Source of the DNA: CAWKDC01 sp964383495
GTDB lineage: Bacteria > Pseudomonadota > Gammaproteobacteria > JABCZS01
DNA length: 64,000 nt
Assembly: GCA_964383495.1 (NCBI GenBank)
Contig: CAYLHG010000002.1
Span: forward strand, 124,001-188,000
Reading direction: 5' to 3'
The position numbers were made by a program, and so were the translations under genes. This document shows positions 1-7,636 of this stretch, piece by piece (within the stretch, counting starts at the first letter, position 1; every line of letters starts with the position of its first letter). The notes beneath the pieces were generated by a model. The model ran no database searches and had not been told where the DNA came from. It saw only the letters and a list, made by a program, of their open reading frames with translations.

Positions 1-1
1 T

Positions 2-124
2 GATGAAGCAGAAGAAGCATTGAAGCAAGCTGAGCACGATGCATTCTTGAAAGAACATCCTGAAGCTGATGAAGCAGAAGGCGAAGCAGCTAAACCTGCT
101 GAAGGCGATGCTCCTAAGGAATAG
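2..124 (+). CDS. rplY: 50S ribosomal protein L25/Ctc, C-terminal end (partial)
   Basis: Only the last 40 codons lie in the window, read from base 2 and ending at TAG (122-124). The tail is very acidic and rich in Ala, Glu and Asp, as in the long (CTC-type) form of ribosomal protein L25, which binds 5S rRNA in the 50S subunit. Identification rests on this tail and on the position directly before pth, a common order in gammaproteobacteria (prs-rplY-pth). The beginning of the gene is outside the window, so the L25 domain itself cannot be checked. Confidence 0.7.
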   Translation, partial: DEAEEALKQAEHDAFLKEHPEADEAEGEAAKPAEGDAPKE

Positions 125-134
125 TTAAAAAGAA

Positions 135-195
135 GCCGCCCCATTCAAAGGGGCAGCATATTGCGGGCTTTGCCCGCAATATGCGGGGGTTTTTA
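135..195 (+). terminator. Double hairpin terminator after rplY
   Basis: Two adjacent hairpins follow the rplY stop. The first pairs 135-142 with 150-157 (8 bp with one G-U). The second is a perfect 12-bp stem, 157-168 with 172-183, around a TTT loop. A CGGGGG tract and five T follow (184-195). The hairpins share base 157, so they may compete. This looks like an intrinsic terminator that separates rplY from pth. Confidence 0.75.
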
Positions 196-232
196 AGGTT
201 GTCGCCTCCGTCACATGAGTGAGCACGTAACC

Positions 233-799
233 ATGATTCAACTCATCATCGGCCTATCCAACCCCGGCCCTACATATGCAGAAACTAGACACAATGCAGG
301 GGCGTGGTTTGTTTCATCTCTTCTCGGCACAACGCCGCTCAAAACAGAAGCCAAATTATTTTGCAACATGGCGAATACAACACTGTATGGCCAACCCTGC
401 CGAGTGATGATCCCTTCTACTTACATGAACGAAAACGGAAAAGCAGTACTGGCTGTAGCACAATTTTATAAAATTCCGCCCGAAAATATCTTAGTTGCGC
501 ATGATGAACTCGATTTACCCCCTGGCACTGTGCGCTTAAAAACAGGCGGCGGGCACGGTGGGCACAACGGATTGCGGCATATTATACAAGTGTTGGGCAC
601 CCCACACTTTCATCGTCTCCGTATTGGCATTGGCCACCCTGGTAATGCAAAAGAAGTGGTTGACTACGTACTTAAAAAACCACAAAATGACGACCGCAAA
701 GCCATTGATGATGCAATTATCCAAGCATTGCAAGTGATGCCGGAGATCATGCAAGACAACTTCCCAGCAGCAATGAAAAAGTTGCATACAGCGCCTTAA
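233..799 (+). CDS. pth: Peptidyl-tRNA hydrolase
   Basis: Pth cleaves the ester bond of peptidyl-tRNAs released from stalled ribosomes, recycling tRNA in the cytoplasm. The sequence shows the family's opening (IIGLSNPG), the TRHNAGAWFV segment carrying the catalytic His, HDELDLPPG with the catalytic Asp, and GGHNGLRHI with the substrate-binding Asn. From base 233 it has 188 residues, near the usual ~190. An in-frame ATG at 215 would add six residues; 233 is preferred because the family starts right before the IIGL strand. Neither start has a strong ribosome binding site. The gene lies behind the rplY terminator, and ychF, its usual neighbour, does not follow. Confidence 0.95.
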   Translation: MIQLIIGLSNPGPTYAETRHNAGAWFVSSLLGTTPLKTEAKLFCNMANTTLYGQPCRVMIPSTYMNENGKAVLAVAQFYKIPPENILVAHDELDLPPGTVRLKTGGGHGGHNGLRHIIQVLGTPHFHRLRIGIGHPGNAKEVVDYVLKKPQNDDRKAIDDAIIQALQVMPEIMQDNFPAAMKKLHTAP

Positions 800-913
800 A
801 AGCCGTCATATTGCGAACACTCTTTTTAGGCATGGTGCTCTCCTGCTTTTTCGGTTTTGTTGACGTTGTTATTCATTTGTAAGTTTTAATATTTCTGTCT
901 TTATAGAAAATTA

Positions 914-1822
914 TTAATTTGAGAGCTGCTCAGCCAACCATGTCAAAGAGTATTGGACTGCTTCGTCAGAAACTTCATGGCCCATGCCTTTCACACGATG
1001 ATAAGTGATAGGCGCTCCTGCTTTGGTTGCTTTTTCAACAAAAACATCAGTGGAAGGCGTGATGCTATCTTCATCACCCACGACAACCAATAAGGGTGTC
1101 TCCATTTTTTGATAATAATACGGGGGTTGTTCATAAGCGTCTGCATGATAGAGATACGTCATCCCTCCCAACCACTTATCAGTCGAAGGATTTTTCTTAA
1201 TATCCTGCACAAGCAGTTCGTATTCTTTTTTATTTTTTGGAATATCATTATCAACAGATTGATCATGAGCACGTTGGTATTCATAGAATTGCCAGAATTG
1301 CTCATCCCAAAGCCAATCAACTGCACCAATCCAATTGATTGTTGCTAGCGTACGTTGTGGATGCAATAACATTAACTGCGTTGCTAATGCACCTCCTTCT
1401 GAGCCGCCTAAAAATACAAACGTTCCATCCCACCCTTGGGGCGGATGTTGCTCTAAATACGCAATAACACGCTGATGATCTGCCAAACGTTGACTGCGCG
1501 TATAATGCTGCCAAAAAGCAGGCTCATCAATACACTCACCCTTAATACCCCATTGATCTACCGTTAATAAAGCGAAACCCATCTCTACAAAAGGATTTCC
1601 TACCGCCGTGTGGGAATGCACAACACTCGTCAAATGTCCCTGTGAAGAAGAGCCTTCTAGCAAAATAAGAATGGGGAAAGAAGGCGTAGAAGGTTCTGAC
1701 AAATAATAAGTAATCGCGGGCGAACCCGCTGCCTCACGCGGTACCGTAAATGTATCATATCCTAACACCGCGCTTGTGTAAGAAAGCGATAAACTAACTA
1801 AAACACTTAGAGAAAATCGCAT
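914..1822 (-). CDS. Secreted alpha/beta hydrolase, last gene of the RiPP operon
   Basis: A 302-residue alpha/beta-hydrolase fold protein with an N-terminal signal peptide (short basic start, hydrophobic core up to about residue 22), so it probably acts in the periplasm or outside the cell. The nucleophile elbow is GGSEGG (GxSxG), the acid is likely the Asp in VVGDEDS, and the His is in GMGHEV. The start at 1822 has GGAG six bases upstream; the upstream ATG at 1834 overlaps that site and is not the start. Only 16 nt separate it from the ABC exporter gene, so it is probably co-transcribed with the peptide-modification genes. The substrate is unknown. Relatives include esterases and S9-like peptidases, so a role in trimming the exported peptide is possible but unproven. 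Confidence 0.8.
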   Translation of the reverse strand: MRFSLSVLVSLSLSYTSAVLGYDTFTVPREAAGSPAITYYLSEPSTPSFPILILLEGSSSQGHLTSVVHSHTAVGNPFVEMGFALLTVDQWGIKGECIDEPAFWQHYTRSQRLADHQRVIAYLEQHPPQGWDGTFVFLGGSEGGALATQLMLLHPQRTLATINWIGAVDWLWDEQFWQFYEYQRAHDQSVDNDIPKNKKEYELLVQDIKKNPSTDKWLGGMTYLYHADAYEQPPYYYQKMETPLLVVVGDEDSITPSTDVFVEKATKAGAPITYHRVKGMGHEVSDEAVQYSLTWLAEQLSN

Positions 1823-1838
1823 GAAACACTCCACAAAA

Positions 1839-3863
1839 TTACGCTTTCAATGTAAACGACGTTCGTTGGGCTTTTAAAAATCCGTTGAAATGACTAGTTT
1901 TATTGTCTGTTAATTCCGTATAACTACCTGACTCTAAAATAGTTGCCCCCCCTCTTGACGCTCCTTCTTGCTGCGCAGGATTTCTTCCTAAAAAGTATAC
2001 CTTATCTACAGCTGTGATAGTTTCTAAGTTATGCGTAATCACCACGACAGCCGCATTATTATTTCTGGCCACTTGACTTAAGTCTCTGATTAAAGTACTG
2101 GCTACAATGGGGTCTAGCCCAGCTGTTAACTCATCAAAAACATAAAGTTTGGCTTTACGCAGCAACGCTCTTGCAATTCCAATGCGCTGCCGCTCCCCGC
2201 CTGATAATCGACCTGCATATAATACTTTTGCTTCAGCAGGTGCCTCTTGTGGAAGCCGAAGGTTGGCTAGTCCAACTTCGTCAATAACACTATCCATTAG
2301 CTCTCGCGTATAGGAGGTAAGATTCGGATAGCTGATATTATAATAAATGTCTCGCATAAAAATGTCTGTATTCTGCAAGACCATCATGCCATGCTTTCCC
2401 ATAGTATCACGATCGATAGGTTGCGCTTCGCCATTAATATGAAACTTAACCGAACCGCTTGTTACCGGATAAAGCCCCATGATTAACTTCGCAATGGTCG
2501 ATTTACCACAACCGCTTGCTCCTACAATTGCAATACATTCTCCCGATGAAACCGTTAAGTTGACGTCATTAAGGACTAATTTCCGTTGGGGAGCATTCGG
2601 CTCAAATGAAAAACCCAACTTGCTCAAGGTGAGCGTAACCATATCATCCCGGGAGTCGATTGTACTCGAGCTTTTTAGGCTGCTCGAGATAGAAGAAGCT
2701 ACGTCCCCAAATTGCACGTGATTTTCTACTACTGCGGGGAGCGAAGGCCTGGTAGCAACATTACCGGACCTCACAAACTTTAAAACCGTATTAACGATAG
2801 ATTCAGCTTCGGTGATACCTTCAAACGCTCCAGAGCTTTTTGATAAAGGTCCAGACAATAACACTAGCATATTAATGATACTTAATAGTTGATTAGGGGT
2901 TACCGGCTGGTCCTCTTTAGTTGTTTCATCAACATAAAAATAACCACCTATCGTAAGAGAGCCATAAAAAATAAATTGCCTTAAAGCATCGGAAATCGCT
3001 TTTGTCTTTAAGAAATTACTTTTAGCTTTATTCATCTCTAGTATAACAACGTCTAGCTTGCTTTTTTCTTCCTGCTCGCCTTTAAAAGCTTTAATGCTCA
3101 CAATATTATCAAAATCTTGTTGAAGCTGCTTGGCTACCTCTATATAGGCTTTATTCATTCTCACAGAAGCCTCAGAGATATGCCTGTTTATAAAAAAAGC
3201 TACAATAGGAAGCACTGGCACATAAATAAAAGTATACGCAAGCCTACTACTAAATGTGCTTGATATCACTGCTAGCAAACAACTTAGCTCGAGCAGTGAT
3301 GCATGCAATAAAAACATCTCTTTGGTAATCTTTGATATATGCGGTTGAAGAACTTGCTGCACCTCGGGGAATGAATAACCAGATCCATTTTTTTTAACAC
3401 TATGCGAAATTAAACTGGCATTGTTAACTTTATCCATATAATCAGACAGCACTTGAGCCGTCGTCAACTGCAATCCACGGTCCATCATACTATCTGCCAT
3501 GGCATTACAAAATTGCCCTATATATAGACAAAGAATGTAAAAGCCTGCCAGCTGGTATAACGCCGTTTGATTTGTTAATATCGCTACATCAACAACACAA
3601 TTAGGGTTCTCTTCGCTAGAGTCAGAACTATCCCAACATTCGACACTTACCTCTACATACTTTTTCCCCATTAAACCAGAAACGACAATAGCGCCACTGT
3701 TTGCTCCCATTGAAACCAAACGTAAAACAGATGCAAGCCCGTAATATCCTCCTCCATTTCTCATCGAGTGGGTGAGAAGATACCAAGTATCATTATAAAC
3801 TTGCTTTATTTTCCCTAATAAATTCCCAGCGCCTTGCCATGCATTGTTAAAAAAATTAGCCAC
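1839..3863 (-). CDS. ABC exporter (membrane and ATPase domains fused) of the RiPP operon
   Basis: A 674-residue half-transporter. The N-terminal part has several hydrophobic helices (near residues 45-65, 100-122, 190-225, 295-345) typical of a type-1 exporter membrane domain. A Ser-rich linker follows at about 370-405, then the ATPase domain with Walker A GASGCGKST (448-456), signature LSGGERQRIG and Walker B VFDELTAGLD. There is no N-terminal C39 peptidase domain, so it does not cleave its own cargo. The start is GTG (3861-3863) with AGAGG six bases upstream; the preceding maturase gene ends 11 nt away. Position right after the precursor and maturase genes makes export of the modified peptide the most likely job. 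Self-immunity is an alternative. Confidence 0.85.
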   Translation of the reverse strand: MANFFNNAWQGAGNLLGKIKQVYNDTWYLLTHSMRNGGGYYGLASVLRLVSMGANSGAIVVSGLMGKKYVEVSVECWDSSDSSEENPNCVVDVAILTNQTALYQLAGFYILCLYIGQFCNAMADSMMDRGLQLTTAQVLSDYMDKVNNASLISHSVKKNGSGYSFPEVQQVLQPHISKITKEMFLLHASLLELSCLLAVISSTFSSRLAYTFIYVPVLPIVAFFINRHISEASVRMNKAYIEVAKQLQQDFDNIVSIKAFKGEQEEKSKLDVVILEMNKAKSNFLKTKAISDALRQFIFYGSLTIGGYFYVDETTKEDQPVTPNQLLSIINMLVLLSGPLSKSSGAFEGITEAESIVNTVLKFVRSGNVATRPSLPAVVENHVQFGDVASSISSSLKSSSTIDSRDDMVTLTLSKLGFSFEPNAPQRKLVLNDVNLTVSSGECIAIVGASGCGKSTIAKLIMGLYPVTSGSVKFHINGEAQPIDRDTMGKHGMMVLQNTDIFMRDIYYNISYPNLTSYTRELMDSVIDEVGLANLRLPQEAPAEAKVLYAGRLSGGERQRIGIARALLRKAKLYVFDELTAGLDPIVASTLIRDLSQVARNNNAAVVVITHNLETITAVDKVYFLGRNPAQQEGASRGGATILESGSYTELTDNKTSHFNGFLKAQRTSFTLKA

Positions 3864-3874
3864 TACTTACCTCT

Positions 3875-5197
3875 TTATTTTGATATCGTTGTATTTATCC
3901 TTTCTAATAAAGGAGCAAAACCACAACAATTTTCACTGAACCCCTCAGTATGCTGCAAATTAAGACGATAATCATGAGGGCAGCCGCCTTTGCAAGCGAA
4001 ATACCATTTGCAATTGTTGGTATTACTGAGTAATTGTCGATGCTCACTTCTTGCCTTTTTCAACTTATCAGAAGCTTTCAATAGATCTGACAATGTATCA
4101 AAGTTTTTAATATTACCGAACTGATGCTCCTTATCTTCAATATATTTATCGCAAGCACTCACATCACCATTAGGTTCAACTGTTAAATAATATCCCATGC
4201 ATTGTCCTGCAAAAATACAGATCGCTGTCTTGGCACGCTCAGTTAGCTTATTTAACAGAGAATCAAATTCTCTGATCGCTACCTTATCCTGGTAGCCATC
4301 ATACCAAATCTCAAACAGATCTGCCATGAAATGAATGTATTCGCTCCAAGAGTAATAACTACCTTTAACCGGTGCGCCAGGTTCAGTATTTTCCGGAATA
4401 GCATTTAACAATGCAACAGAAGAAACATCTAAATTCACAAAATAATCCAATAAATTTTTAGCCCCATAATTAGCTACTTCTCTATCTAATACCATTAGTA
4501 CACCAACAGGCAATTCTGCATCTCGCAATTTCTGAATAGAATTACGAATAAGATGGGAGGTAGGTCTTCCTTTTTTATCAACTCTCCGCTTATCGTTAAT
4601 TTCCGGAGGTCCATCTAAACTAACGCCCACACTAAAATGATAATCTTTGAAAAATTTTACCCAATCATCATTGAGTAACGTCCCATTGGTTTGAATTGCA
4701 TTAGTAATACGTTGACCTGGTTTTTTAAATTGTTGTTGGATCCAAAGTGTTTTTTCAAAAAATTCTTTGGTAAGTAATGTAGTTTCGCCTCCATGCCAGA
4801 CAAAATCAATGCGAGCACTTGAGTCTGCGCTGATAATAGTTTTGTACATTGTCTGTAAAACAACATCGAATTTCATTACTTGATTAGGGCCACTTCTCCA
4901 AGAATGGCAATAAACACACCTTAAATTGCACAAGCGAGTCGCTTTTAGCACGATTGTAATGGAAGATTTTAGCAGTTTTTCTGGCGGAATTAATCCAGCT
5001 GCATGCTTTAAAAATAATACACGCTCGTTTAGATCCTTCAAATATTTTTCAGGGGGTATTTCAGAAAGCGCAGTAATTTTAAGTGAATCATTAAATGCGT
5101 CAAGGTATCGACCGAGAAGCTCAAACTCCTCAGTCGATAACGTTTCAGCAAATTGTTCAATCATACTGCTTACAGTATTTGCTGAATTTTTCATCAT
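3875..5197 (-). CDS. Radical SAM/SPASM peptide maturase
   Basis: A 440-residue radical SAM enzyme. The [4Fe-4S]-SAM motif CxxxCxxC is C90, C94 and C97; the GGE motif (HGGET) lies near 136-139. The C-terminal SPASM region has C327, C333, C349 (in the family's G-x4-C pattern), C396, C402, C406 and C424/C425. The general pattern resembles anaerobic sulfatase maturases and RiPP cyclophane-forming enzymes. About 78 residues precede the radical SAM core and have no recognised domain; they could help bind the leader peptide. Compared with the usual CX2CX5CX3C motif the first Cys is missing (Thr393). The ATG lies one base after the precursor stop, so translation is probably coupled. Proposed role: carbon-centred cross-linking of the adjacent precursor. 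Confidence 0.9.
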   Translation of the reverse strand: MMKNSANTVSSMIEQFAETLSTEEFELLGRYLDAFNDSLKITALSEIPPEKYLKDLNERVLFLKHAAGLIPPEKLLKSSITIVLKATRLCNLRCVYCHSWRSGPNQVMKFDVVLQTMYKTIISADSSARIDFVWHGGETTLLTKEFFEKTLWIQQQFKKPGQRITNAIQTNGTLLNDDWVKFFKDYHFSVGVSLDGPPEINDKRRVDKKGRPTSHLIRNSIQKLRDAELPVGVLMVLDREVANYGAKNLLDYFVNLDVSSVALLNAIPENTEPGAPVKGSYYSWSEYIHFMADLFEIWYDGYQDKVAIREFDSLLNKLTERAKTAICIFAGQCMGYYLTVEPNGDVSACDKYIEDKEHQFGNIKNFDTLSDLLKASDKLKKARSEHRQLLSNTNNCKWYFACKGGCPHDYRLNLQHTEGFSENCCGFAPLLERINTTISK

Positions 5198-5198
5198 A

Positions 5199-5549
5199 TT
5201 ACTTCATATTAGGTTGAGCAGAGGGCGTATTTTGAGCAGCATCAAAATTATAAGTCCATTGGAAATACCATTGAGGATCCCCTCCATTAGCTTGTTTAGC
5301 TGCTTCAATTTCTGCGCCACCGTCTTTTACCGCTTTCGATAAGAGCTCAAAGCTCAAACTATCTGTTGTCTTACTGCTGTTACCAAAAGATACTACACTT
5401 CCTCTGTTCTCAGCGATTAATCCCGAAAAATCAGCTTTTTGAGCGAGCGCTCTGAATGCTTCAAATTGACTAGGAGTCAACCCAGCACCTAAATGTTGTT
5501 CCAATTTTGCTTGCAGTGATGCAACAGGACCTTGTACAAGAGCTGTCAT
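5199..5549 (-). CDS. Putative RiPP precursor peptide (116 aa)
   Basis: A small protein encoded directly before the maturase, with a strong site (AGGAG, eight bases from ATG). Residues 1-75 look like a helical leader. A Gly-Gly pair at 89-90 is followed by a 26-residue tail holding a dense aromatic run: W94, Y95, F96, W98, Y100, F102, then a Pro/Asn/Gln-rich end. There is no Cys anywhere, which excludes thioether or disulfide chemistry and fits C-C or C-N cross-links at aromatic side chains. A second Gly-Gly lies at 77-78. I do not recognise the peptide family; the call rests on size, operon position and composition. Confidence 0.75.
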   Translation of the reverse strand: MTALVQGPVASLQAKLEQHLGAGLTPSQFEAFRALAQKADFSGLIAENRGSVVSFGNSSKTTDSLSFELLSKAVKDGGAEIEAAKQANGGDPQWYFQWTYNFDAAQNTPSAQPNMK

Positions 5550-5647
5550 AACATAATCTCCTTTATTTGTTACAATCTATATAAACACATTTGATACCCG
5601 TTACAAAACAGAACTAAGCAGCTTGATCCGTATCGGTATTTAAATGA

Positions 5648-5676
5648 GTATAAAAGATTAAAGATTTAATAGTCAA
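5648..5676 (-). promoter_or_regulatory. Sigma-70 promoter of the RiPP operon
   Basis: Read on the minus strand: -35 TTGACT (5671-5676), a 17-base spacer, and -10 TTATAC (5648-5653). Start of transcription would be near 5640, giving an untranslated leader of about 90 bases before the precursor ATG at 5549. The rest of the 209-base gap to the next gene is AT-rich; I see no clear operator or terminator in it. Confidence 0.65.
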
Positions 5677-5758
5677 TATGTTTCTTTTGGTTTAATTAAA
5701 AAATAAATAATTTAATGTTATTACACGGTTAGGAAAATAACCTTAATCACATAAGTAA

Positions 5759-7516
5759 CTACACTTGCATCTGCCATAGGTGATAAAATTTTCCATGAGG
5801 ATTGGTCAAGAGCTCGCTCAATGAACCTTGTTCAACAATTTTTCCATTTTCAAAGAATAATATTCTATCCATGTCTTTTAAAGTAGATAAACGATGCGCA
5901 ATCACCACAGTCGTTTTATTTTTCATTACCTCATGCAAACTTTTTTGAATTAATCGCTCTGTTGCTGTATCTAATGCAGATGTCGCTTCATCCAATAATA
6001 AAATCGGCGCATTCTTTAAAAACGCTCGCGCAATCGCAACCCGTTGTCGTTGCCCACCTGATAATTTTGCGCCACGCTCACCTACCAATGTGTCGTAACC
6101 TTGTGGCAAGGCTAAAATAAATTCTTCGCAACAAGCTTTTTTCGCTGCATCAACCACTTCTTCATCAGACGCATTCGGTTTTGCAAAACGAATATTTTCG
6201 AGTACGCTACGATGAAATAATTCCGTTTCTTGGGGAATAGTACCAATATTTTTACGCAAAGACTCTTTAGTTACTTTCGAAATATCTTGACCATCAATCA
6301 AAATAACACCCGATTTAATATTCATCAATCGTAAAATCAAACGCATAAATGTTGATTTACCACCACCTGAATACCCAACCAACCCTACTTTTTCACCCGG
6401 GTAAATAGTAATGGATAAATCATTAAACATCACAGGACTATCGGGGTATGCATACGAAACATGATCAAATACAATTTTGCCTTCTGTAATCACTAAAGGT
6501 TTTGCCTCTGGCGCATCCACTATCTCGTGAGGCTCCATGATAAAACTTAATGCTTGCTGGCACGCGCCCGTTGCTTTTGCTAACTCTAACATCTGCTTAC
6601 CAATATCCCATACAGCAAAGGTCATCCAGCTCACAAGCGTTAACACCATTGCAAAATCGCCTGGCGATACCCACCCTTTTCCAACACCTTCAATTAATAA
6701 ATATAACATCAAGGATACGAGTATAAAAACAGAAATTCCTTGCCCAAATTGGCTCTTCAAATTGAACCATAATAATTTTCGATCTGCGTCTACCAACCCT
6801 TTTAATGACTCACCAATTCTGCCACCTTCGTGCGTTAAATTGTAGAACAATTTTGTGCTCATCACATTTGACACAGAATCCGATACTGACCCAGACATGT
6901 AAACATAAGATTCCGACACTTTTTTCGCGTAGACTTCTGCACATTTCGCAGCCCAAAAAGAACAGGCTACAAATAATAATGTCCATGCAAATAACACAAT
7001 ACCTAAAATAGGATGCACGACACCCCATAGCATGGCACTTGCAATGATCAGAGCAAATGCTCGCGGATAAAACCATTCATTCACAATTTGAATCATTTGT
7101 TCTGAATAATTTACCATGTCGAATATTTTTTTGGTTAATGAACCTGTAAATCGCGATTGAAAATAACCATGTGAATGTCGCAATAAATATTCAAACATAT
7201 CCTGTGTCATGGTAGATTTAATGACCGGATAAATGCGTAATTGCAACCAATCAAAAAATCGAAAAGTGACATTCAATACAAGTGACATGGAGGCATAAAA
7301 AATAGCAGGCCATAACACCGCTTGAATCAATAAAGCATGATCATGATGAGAAGTGGCTACACTATCTACAATTTGTTTAATTAAATAAGGTGATAAAGAA
7401 AGTTCAGTTGCCCATACCAAGGCAACAAAAACAAAACCAGTAAGCGCCCATTTTTTATCACGCAAATAATACCAGATAAAAGGCCATACTGTTTTTGGAA
7501 GGGCTTGGAACGACAT
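5759..7516 (-). CDS. ABC transporter, MsbA/multidrug-exporter type
   Basis: A 585-residue half-transporter with membrane helices in the first ~330 residues and a C-terminal ATPase: Walker A GYSGGGKST, Q-loop near IPQETELF, signature LSGGQRQRVA, Walker B LLLDEATSALD and the H-loop AHRLST. The chosen ATG (7514-7516) has AGGGGG upstream; an in-frame extension to 7576 would run through the terminator of rho and is rejected. It lies in the same direction upstream of the RiPP promoter but is separated from that operon by 209 bases with its own promoter, so it may be an independent exporter or a second transporter for the same peptide. The substrate is not visible in the sequence. Confidence 0.85.
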   Translation of the reverse strand: MSFQALPKTVWPFIWYYLRDKKWALTGFVFVALVWATELSLSPYLIKQIVDSVATSHHDHALLIQAVLWPAIFYASMSLVLNVTFRFFDWLQLRIYPVIKSTMTQDMFEYLLRHSHGYFQSRFTGSLTKKIFDMVNYSEQMIQIVNEWFYPRAFALIIASAMLWGVVHPILGIVLFAWTLLFVACSFWAAKCAEVYAKKVSESYVYMSGSVSDSVSNVMSTKLFYNLTHEGGRIGESLKGLVDADRKLLWFNLKSQFGQGISVFILVSLMLYLLIEGVGKGWVSPGDFAMVLTLVSWMTFAVWDIGKQMLELAKATGACQQALSFIMEPHEIVDAPEAKPLVITEGKIVFDHVSYAYPDSPVMFNDLSITIYPGEKVGLVGYSGGGKSTFMRLILRLMNIKSGVILIDGQDISKVTKESLRKNIGTIPQETELFHRSVLENIRFAKPNASDEEVVDAAKKACCEEFILALPQGYDTLVGERGAKLSGGQRQRVAIARAFLKNAPILLLDEATSALDTATERLIQKSLHEVMKNKTTVVIAHRLSTLKDMDRILFFENGKIVEQGSLSELLTNPHGKFYHLWQMQV

Positions 7517-7538
7517 CAAAACACCCCCTATGCTCGAC

Positions 7539-7563
7539 AAAAACCGTTGCGCCGCAAGGCGCA
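7539..7563 (-). terminator. Intrinsic terminator after rho
   Basis: On the minus strand a perfect 6-bp stem TGCGCC/GGCGCA with a four-base loop (7548-7563) is followed by ACGG and five T (7539-7543). It lies between the rho stop and the ABC transporter start. Confidence 0.65.
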
Positions 7564-7602
7564 GTACTACGGGCACGAAAACTCCTGCGCCTTACGGTAC
7601 AC

Positions 7603-7621
7603 GGGCGCATATTATGCGCCC
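7603..7621. repeat. Dispersed GGGCGCAT palindrome, copy 1
   Basis: A perfect inverted repeat, GGGCGCATA-T-TATGCGCCC, followed by CCTAC. Two related palindromes lie at 40435-40463 and 55259-55285. All three are between genes, so this is a small REP-like repeat family; here it lies 15 bases after the rho stop. Confidence 0.7.
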
Positions 7622-7636
7622 CTACAAAGAGCCGGT

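Noticed and set aside
1839..3863. C39 bacteriocin-processing peptidase in the ABC exporter
   Set aside because: The N-terminus goes straight into membrane helices and has no Cys/His peptidase motifs.
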